Source: Streptomyces olivoverticillatus (lineage in GTDB: Bacteria > Actinomycetota > Actinomycetes > Streptomycetales > Streptomycetaceae). Taken from it: a stretch of 64,000 bases of DNA. Location: NCBI RefSeq assembly GCF_014203555.1, contig NZ_JACHJH010000004.1:124001-188000 (forward strand), given 5' to 3'. Both the position numbers and the translations under genes were made by a program. The notes beneath the pieces were generated by a model. It was given only the letters and a program-made list of their open reading frames with translations. It ran no database searches and was not told the DNA's origin. Positions 59,698-64,000 of the stretch are shown one piece after another (within the stretch, counting starts at the first letter, position 1; every line of letters begins with the position of its first letter).

Positions 59698-60507
59698 TCA
59701 GACCCCCGCCCAGCCGTCCGCCGGAGTGATGAAGACGAATCGCAGGTCCGGGCGTTGTATGGGCAGCAGCACATGGGTGGTCACCCTGATCTCGGCGTTG
59801 CCGTGGTACGGCAGGCGCAGCCGGAAGTCGTGGCCGTCGCGGTGCTCGACCACGTCGTACTCCTCGGCCCAGATGCGGCGGCAGTCGGCGTCGGCTTCGA
59901 GGATGTCGCGGACCAGGGTGCGCAGTTCCTCGTTGCCGGGGTTGCTGTTGGAGGCGACGCGGAGCATGGCGAGGTAGATGCGGGCGCAGCTGTCCTCCCA
60001 GTCGAGCATCTGCTCGCGGGCCTCGGGGTGCAGCAGGGCCCAGCGCATGAGGTTGGGCTGGGGGCGGGTGACCCAGGGAAACCATTCGCCCATCAGGGAA
60101 TTGGCCGCGACGACATTCCAGGCGACGTCGGAGAGATAGGCGGGATAGGAGACCTGCTGTTCCAGCAGGGCTTTCACGCCTCTGGGCAGATCGGACCGGT
60201 CGCGGCCGGATTCGGGCGGGCGGCGGCCGCAGACGGCGAGAAAGAGCGTGAGGGTCTCCGCCTCGCTCAGCCGGAGCGCCTGGGCGACCCGCAGCAGAAA
60301 GCTTTCGGAGAAGTCCTGGCGGCGGCCCGCCTCCAGCGCCCGGTACCAGCCCTCGCTCACCCCGGTCATCCGGGCCACGTGCTTCTGGGAGAGCCGGCGC
60401 CCCGGGCGGGGAAAGACTCCCCGCAGCTCGGGGAGGGTCCGGGCGTCGACGCGCGCGCGCCAGCCGCGGAGCAGGCGGCTGATGGATTCGCCGTCCACCC
60501 GGTCCAC
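59698..60507 (-). CDS. XRE/MmyB-type regulator
   Basis: The 269-residue protein has an HTH (LSQKHVARMTGVSEGWYRAL) and the MmyB-like ligand domain (SDVAWNVVAANSLMGEWFP; HPEAREQMLDWE; ADCRRIWAEEYDV). The GTG at 60507 is preferred because GGAGG lies five bases upstream; alternative starts at 60519 and 60528 would fall in a palindrome. Its role is unknown; no divergent target gene adjoins. Confidence 0.82.
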   Translation of the reverse strand: MDRVDGESISRLLRGWRARVDARTLPELRGVFPRPGRRLSQKHVARMTGVSEGWYRALEAGRRQDFSESFLLRVAQALRLSEAETLTLFLAVCGRRPPESGRDRSDLPRGVKALLEQQVSYPAYLSDVAWNVVAANSLMGEWFPWVTRPQPNLMRWALLHPEAREQMLDWEDSCARIYLAMLRVASNSNPGNEELRTLVRDILEADADCRRIWAEEYDVVEHRDGHDFRLRLPYHGNAEIRVTTHVLLPIQRPDLRFVFITPADGWAGV

Positions 60508-60521
60508 CGCAGCCTCCATTT

Positions 60522-60540
60522 CCGACACTGCAAGTGTCGG
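60522..60540. promoter_or_regulatory. Palindrome at the XRE gene promoter
   Basis: CCGACACT-GCA-AGTGTCGG, eight-base arms, is centred about 25 bp before the GTG start and next to TTGACC and a TAAGAT -10-like element. It is probably an autoregulatory operator. Confidence 0.55.
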
Positions 60541-60620
60541 TCAATCTTAAGTAATTTGCTTAGCACGGGCCATTTGGCACCCGACCAGGGGTGCTTTCTG
60601 CCCGAGGCCGCTCCGTACAC

Positions 60621-60693
60621 GGACAGAGGGCCCGGACGACTGCTCTCTCCTCGCTGGAGGGGGGTGAGGAGAGAGCGTCCGGGCCCTCTGTCC
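60621..60693. terminator. Long terminator after the E2 gene
   Basis: An outer 18-bp stem (GGACAGAGGGCCCGGACG / complement ending at 60693) continues through a small bulge into an inner stem of about 10 bp (GCTCTCTCCTC / GAGGAGAGAGC). It is one of the longest hairpins in the window and lies 43 bp after the operon's last stop codon. Confidence 0.9.
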
Positions 60694-60735
60694 TGTTGTA
60701 CTTCCGAACGTCGTACGTCGGCGGCTATTCGCCCG

Positions 60736-62184
60736 TCACGCCCAGGTAATGAGGCGCTTGGGGTTTTCCAGGACGGCCGCGATGTCGGCGATCACCTTCG
60801 AGCCGAGCTCGCCGTCGACGAGCCGGTGGTCGAACGAGAGTGCCAGGGTGGTGACATGGCGCGGCTTGACCTTGCCCTTGTGCACCCACGGCTGGAGCTT
60901 GACCGCACCGAAGGCGAGGATCGCGGACTCGCCCGGGTTGAGGATGGGCGTGCCGGTGTCGACGCCGAAGACGCCGACGTTGGTGATGGTGACCGTGCCG
61001 CCGGACATCGCCGCCGGGGTGGTCCTGCCCTCGCGCGCCGTCGCCACCAGCTCGCCCAGCGCCTGCGAGAGCTCGGGCAGGGTCTTGGTGTGCGCGTCCT
61101 TGATGTTCGGGACGATCAGGCCGCGCGGGGTGGCGGCGGCGATGCCCAGGTTCACGTAGTGCTTGAGAACGATCTCCTGGTTCTCCTCGTCCCAGGCGGC
61201 GTTGATCTCGGGGTTCCGCTTGATGGCGACGAGGAGCGCCTTGGCGACGATCAGCAGCGGGTTGACGCGCAGTCCGGCCATGTCCGGGTCGGACTTGAGC
61301 TGCTGGACGAGCTTCATGGTGCGCGTGACGTCGACGGTGATGAACTCCGTGACGTGCGGCGCGGTGAAGGCGCTGTGGACCATCGCCTGGGCGGTGGCCT
61401 TGCGGACGCCCTTGACGGGGATGCGGGTCTCGCGGCCCTCGGGGGCGGCCTGTGCGACGGCGGCCGGCGCCTCCTCGGCGACGGGCTGCGCCGTGGCGCT
61501 CACGGCCGCGTGCACGTCGTCGCGGGTGACGACCCCGCCGGGGCCGGTCGGGGTGACCGCGGCCAGGTCGATGCCCAGGCTCTTGGCGAGCTTGCGCACC
61601 GGCGGCTTGGCCAGCGGACGGGCGCCGCCGGCTGCCTCCACGGCGGCCGGGGCCGCGGGCTGCGCGGGGACGGCCGGTGCCGCGTGTCCGTTCAGCTCCG
61701 CCTGGACGGCGGCCGCTACGGAGGAGCGGTCGGCGTCCGGACGCGCCTTGCGGGGGCGGCGCTTGGTGGAGGAGGGGGCGGCTCCGTAGCCGACGAGCAC
61801 GGCCTGGCGGCCCTGCGGCTCCTCGTCCTCGGCGGGGAGGGCGGGGGCGGCGGACACGGTGCTCTCGGCGTGGGCGGCCGTCGCGGCGGGGGCCTCCTCC
61901 GCGGGCCCCGCACCGGGCTGGGTGTCCACGGAGATGATCACCTGGCCGACGTCGACCGTGGTGCCCTCGGGGAAGCGCAGCTCGTGCACCACCCCGTCGA
62001 AGGGGACGGGGAGTTCGACGGCCGCCTTGGCGGTCTCGACCTCGCAGACCACCTGGCCGTCGGTGACGGTGTCGCCGACGCCGACGTACCACTTGAGGAT
62101 CTCGGCCTCGGTGAGGCCCTCGCCGACGTCCGGCATCTTGAACTCGCGGAAGCGCTGACCGGCGTTCGCGGTGCTTGCAGTCAT
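60736..62184 (-). CDS. 2-Oxoacid dehydrogenase E2 (dihydrolipoyl acyltransferase)
   Basis: The 482-residue protein has one lipoyl domain with the modified Lys in VETAKAAVELP. An Ala/Pro linker follows, then an E3/E1-binding domain (PPVRKLAKSLGIDLAAVTPT) and a catalytic domain ending in the DHRLVDG motif. With the E1 subunits upstream it forms a branched-chain 2-oxoacid or pyruvate dehydrogenase complex; two-gene E1 and this order favour branched-chain type. The ATG at 62184 lies 10 bases after GGAG; a GTG at 62190 is also possible. Confidence 0.95.
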   Translation of the reverse strand: MTASTANAGQRFREFKMPDVGEGLTEAEILKWYVGVGDTVTDGQVVCEVETAKAAVELPVPFDGVVHELRFPEGTTVDVGQVIISVDTQPGAGPAEEAPAATAAHAESTVSAAPALPAEDEEPQGRQAVLVGYGAAPSSTKRRPRKARPDADRSSVAAAVQAELNGHAAPAVPAQPAAPAAVEAAGGARPLAKPPVRKLAKSLGIDLAAVTPTGPGGVVTRDDVHAAVSATAQPVAEEAPAAVAQAAPEGRETRIPVKGVRKATAQAMVHSAFTAPHVTEFITVDVTRTMKLVQQLKSDPDMAGLRVNPLLIVAKALLVAIKRNPEINAAWDEENQEIVLKHYVNLGIAAATPRGLIVPNIKDAHTKTLPELSQALGELVATAREGRTTPAAMSGGTVTITNVGVFGVDTGTPILNPGESAILAFGAVKLQPWVHKGKVKPRHVTTLALSFDHRLVDGELGSKVIADIAAVLENPKRLITWA

Positions 62185-62205
62185 GGTCACGACTCTCCTA
62201 GGGCC

Positions 62206-63186
62206 CTAGTACGCCAGCGCGCGGTCGACGGAATCGAGCACCCGGTCCAGGCCGGGCAGGTACTCGTCCTCGAGCCGGGACGGCGGGTACGGGGCGTGGT
62301 AGCCGCCGACCCGCAGGACGGGGGCTTCCAGCTGGTAGAAGCAGCGCTCGGTGATCCGGGCGGCGATCTCCGCACCGGCGCCGAAGAAGACGGGCGCCTC
62401 GTGGACGACGACCAGGCGGCCGGTCTTCTCCACGGAGGCCTGGATCGCGTCGAAGTCGATCGGCGAGACGGACCGCAGGTCCAGCACCTCGAGGGACTTG
62501 CCCTCCTCCTCGGCCGCCGCGGCGGCCTCCAGACAGGTCTTGACCATCGGCCCGTAGGCGACCAGCGTCAGGTCGGTGCCGGAGCGGACCGTGCGGGCGG
62601 CGTGCAGGGGGCCGGGGATCGCGGCCGTGTCCAGCTCCGAGCGGTCGTGGTAGCGGCGCTTGGGCTCGAAGTAGATGACCGGGTCGTCGCTCTGGATGGC
62701 CTGCTGCATCATCCAGTAGGCGTCGGCGGCGTTGGACGGGGTGACCACCTTCAGGCCCGCCACGTGCGCGAACAGCGACTCGGGCGACTCGCTGTGGTGC
62801 TCGACCGCGCCGATCGCGCCGCCGTAGGGGATGCGGATGACGACCGGCAGCTTGATCTTGCCGAGTGCGCGGGCGTGCATCTTCGCCAGCTGGGTGACGA
62901 TCTGGTCGTAGGCGGGGAAGACGAAACCGTCGAACTGGATCTCCACGACCGGGCGGTAGCCGCGCAGGGCCAGGCCGATCGCGGTGCCCACGATGCCGGA
63001 CTCGGCGAGCGGGGTGTCGATGACGCGGTCCTCGCCGAAGTCCTTCTGCAGGCCGTCGGTGACCCGGAAGACGCCGCCGAGCTTGCCGACGTCCTCACCC
63101 ATGATCACGACCTTGGGGTCGTTCTCCAGGGCGGTGCGCAGCGAGGCGTTGATCGCCTTGACGATGGAGAGCTTCTCTACGGCCAT
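62206..63186 (-). CDS. 2-Oxoacid dehydrogenase E1 beta subunit
   Basis: The 326-residue transketolase-like subunit has GEDVGKLGGVFRVT, TPLAESGIVGTAIGLALRG and 'RIPYGGAIGAVEHHSESPES'. It pairs with the E1 alpha subunit to decarboxylate the 2-oxoacid on TPP. Its ATG overlaps the alpha-gene stop by one base (TGATG). It is followed 21 bp later by the E2 gene. Confidence 0.96.
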   Translation of the reverse strand: MAVEKLSIVKAINASLRTALENDPKVVIMGEDVGKLGGVFRVTDGLQKDFGEDRVIDTPLAESGIVGTAIGLALRGYRPVVEIQFDGFVFPAYDQIVTQLAKMHARALGKIKLPVVIRIPYGGAIGAVEHHSESPESLFAHVAGLKVVTPSNAADAYWMMQQAIQSDDPVIYFEPKRRYHDRSELDTAAIPGPLHAARTVRSGTDLTLVAYGPMVKTCLEAAAAAEEEGKSLEVLDLRSVSPIDFDAIQASVEKTGRLVVVHEAPVFFGAGAEIAARITERCFYQLEAPVLRVGGYHAPYPPSRLEDEYLPGLDRVLDSVDRALAY

Positions 63187-64000
63187 CAGTTGCTCTCCTC
63201 AGCGAAAGACGCCTGGTAGGCGGCGAATTGTGCACGCTCTTCGTCGACCAGGGCGTGGCCGTCGGCGTAGATGTTGTCGAAGATCGCCATGTCGTCGGGG
63301 TCCGGCATGGTCCGGACGGCGTCGCGCACCCGCTTGGCGAGGGCGTCGGCCTCCTCCTCCAGGGCGGTGAAGAACGCCTCGTCGGCGTGGCCCTCGCGCT
63401 CCAGATGGGCGCGCAGCCGCAGGATCGGGTCCTTGGCCTCCCACAGCTCGCGCTCCTCGTCCCGGCGGTACTTCGTCGGGTCGTCCGAGGTGGTGTGGGC
63501 GCCCATGCGGTAGGTGAAGGCCTCGATGAGCATCGGGCCCTCGCCGGAGCGGGCGCGCTCCAGCGCGGCCTTGGTGACGGCCAGCACGGCCAGCACGTCG
63601 TTGCCGTCCACCCGGACGCCGGGGAAGCCGTAGCCCTGGGCGCGCTGGTAGAGCGGGACGCGGGTCTGCCGCTCGGTGGGCTCGGAGATCGCCCACTGGT
63701 TGTTCTGGCAGAAGAAGACCACCGGCGCGTTGTAGACCGCCGCGAAGGTGAAGGCCTCCGCCACGTCGCCCTGGCTGGAGGCGCCGTCGCCGAAGTAGGC
63801 GATCACGGCCGAGTCCGCGCCGTCCTTGGCCACGCCCATGGCGTAGCCGGTGGCGTGCAGCGCCTGCGAGCCGATGACGATGGTGTAGAGGTGGAAGTTG
63901 TTCTCGTTGGGGTCCCAGCCGCCGTGGTTCACGCCGCGGAACATGCCCAGCAGGTTGGTGGGGTCGACCCCGCGGCACCAGGCGACGCCGTGCTCGCGGT
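63186..64000 (-). CDS. 2-Oxoacid dehydrogenase E1 alpha subunit (5' truncated by window)
   Basis: The reading frame is open to the right edge (…EHGVAWCRGVDPTNLLGMFRG). It carries the TPP-binding motif GDGASSQGDVAEAFTFAAVYNAPVVFFCQNN in split form: GDG and NN about 27 residues apart. It also has the phosphorylation-loop-like region RMGAHTTSDDPTKYR. In Streptomyces the branched-chain complex supplies isobutyryl- and methylbutyryl-CoA starters for fatty acids and polyketides. The N-terminal part and any regulator are outside the window. Confidence 0.95.
   Translation of the reverse strand, partial: REHGVAWCRGVDPTNLLGMFRGVNHGGWDPNENNFHLYTIVIGSQALHATGYAMGVAKDGADSAVIAYFGDGASSQGDVAEAFTFAAVYNAPVVFFCQNNQWAISEPTERQTRVPLYQRAQGYGFPGVRVDGNDVLAVLAVTKAALERARSGEGPMLIEAFTYRMGAHTTSDDPTKYRRDEERELWEAKDPILRLRAHLEREGHADEAFFTALEEEADALAKRVRDAVRTMPDPDDMAIFDNIYADGHALVDEERAQFAAYQASFAEESN

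Noticed and set aside
59644-63219. 1191-codon open frame on the plus strand
   Set aside because: It is antisense to the XRE regulator and the E2/E1beta genes, which have clear domains; the long frame is a high-GC shadow.
1-64000. tRNA genes
   Set aside because: No TTCGAxTCC-type T-loop with a matching acceptor stem was seen in the intergenic regions inspected by eye.

Overview
The window is high-GC actinobacterial chromosome, almost certainly Streptomyces. It carries two rodlin genes, a gamma-butyrolactone synthase/receptor pair, SpoIIE-type phosphatase, XRE and LuxR regulators of streptomycete type, GTG starts, strong G/C third-position bias and rare TTA codons. No rRNA, tRNA, CRISPR array or intact insertion sequence was found.

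Layout. 1-8.8 kb: the tail of a Ser/Thr kinase, a membrane-anchored HTH protein, a DUF4232 lipoprotein, a LuxR-type two-component system, a DUF998 membrane protein, a DUF2795 protein, and a divergent MmyB-type regulator/MFS exporter pair. 8.9-11.6 kb: an acyl-CoA carboxyltransferase and an AbiEii-like nucleotidyltransferase coupled to a small partner (probable toxin-antitoxin pair). 11.6-15.7 kb: a compact locus that looks like a peptide-processing (RiPP-like) system. It has two nearly identical 71-72-residue precursor-like peptides, a membrane M50-type metallopeptidase with a PqqD-like N-terminal domain, a secreted protein, and a divergent XRE regulator with two tandem inverted-repeat operator candidates.

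15.8-34.5 kb is accessory, specialised-metabolism-like DNA. It holds a lone DhbA-type dehydrogenase, a transposase remnant, a cupin, and an AtaL-like/bicovalent-flavin oxidase/MFS/SDR operon facing an SDR/FAD-monooxygenase pair. These are followed by two rodlins and a BldC-like HTH gene, a frameshifted TetR gene facing two deoxysugar genes (NDP-hexose 2,3-dehydratase and 3-ketoreductase), and a gamma-butyrolactone set: ScbR-type receptor, SDR, HAD-like protein and AfsA/ScbA-type synthase with three TTA codons. No polyketide synthase or NRPS lies inside the window, so the tailoring and sugar genes are either the edge of a cluster or scattered remnants.

34.6-64 kb is mostly core. It contains two convergent membrane esterases, a carotenoid oxygenase, a VWA protein, metG, aspS, a PP2C/anti-sigma-kinase fusion, pirin, a secreted trypsin-like protease, an SseB protein and a FadE5-type acyl-CoA dehydrogenase with two palindromic operator candidates. 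Further on are an M18 aminopeptidase, a second DUF4232 lipoprotein, a thioredoxin/NHL protein, a nitrilase-family amidase, a mycothiol-dependent-type enzyme, a GntR/MFS operon, an XRE regulator, and a 2-oxoacid dehydrogenase E1alpha-E1beta-E2 operon whose first gene runs off the right end. Several convergent or downstream borders carry long perfect hairpin terminators.
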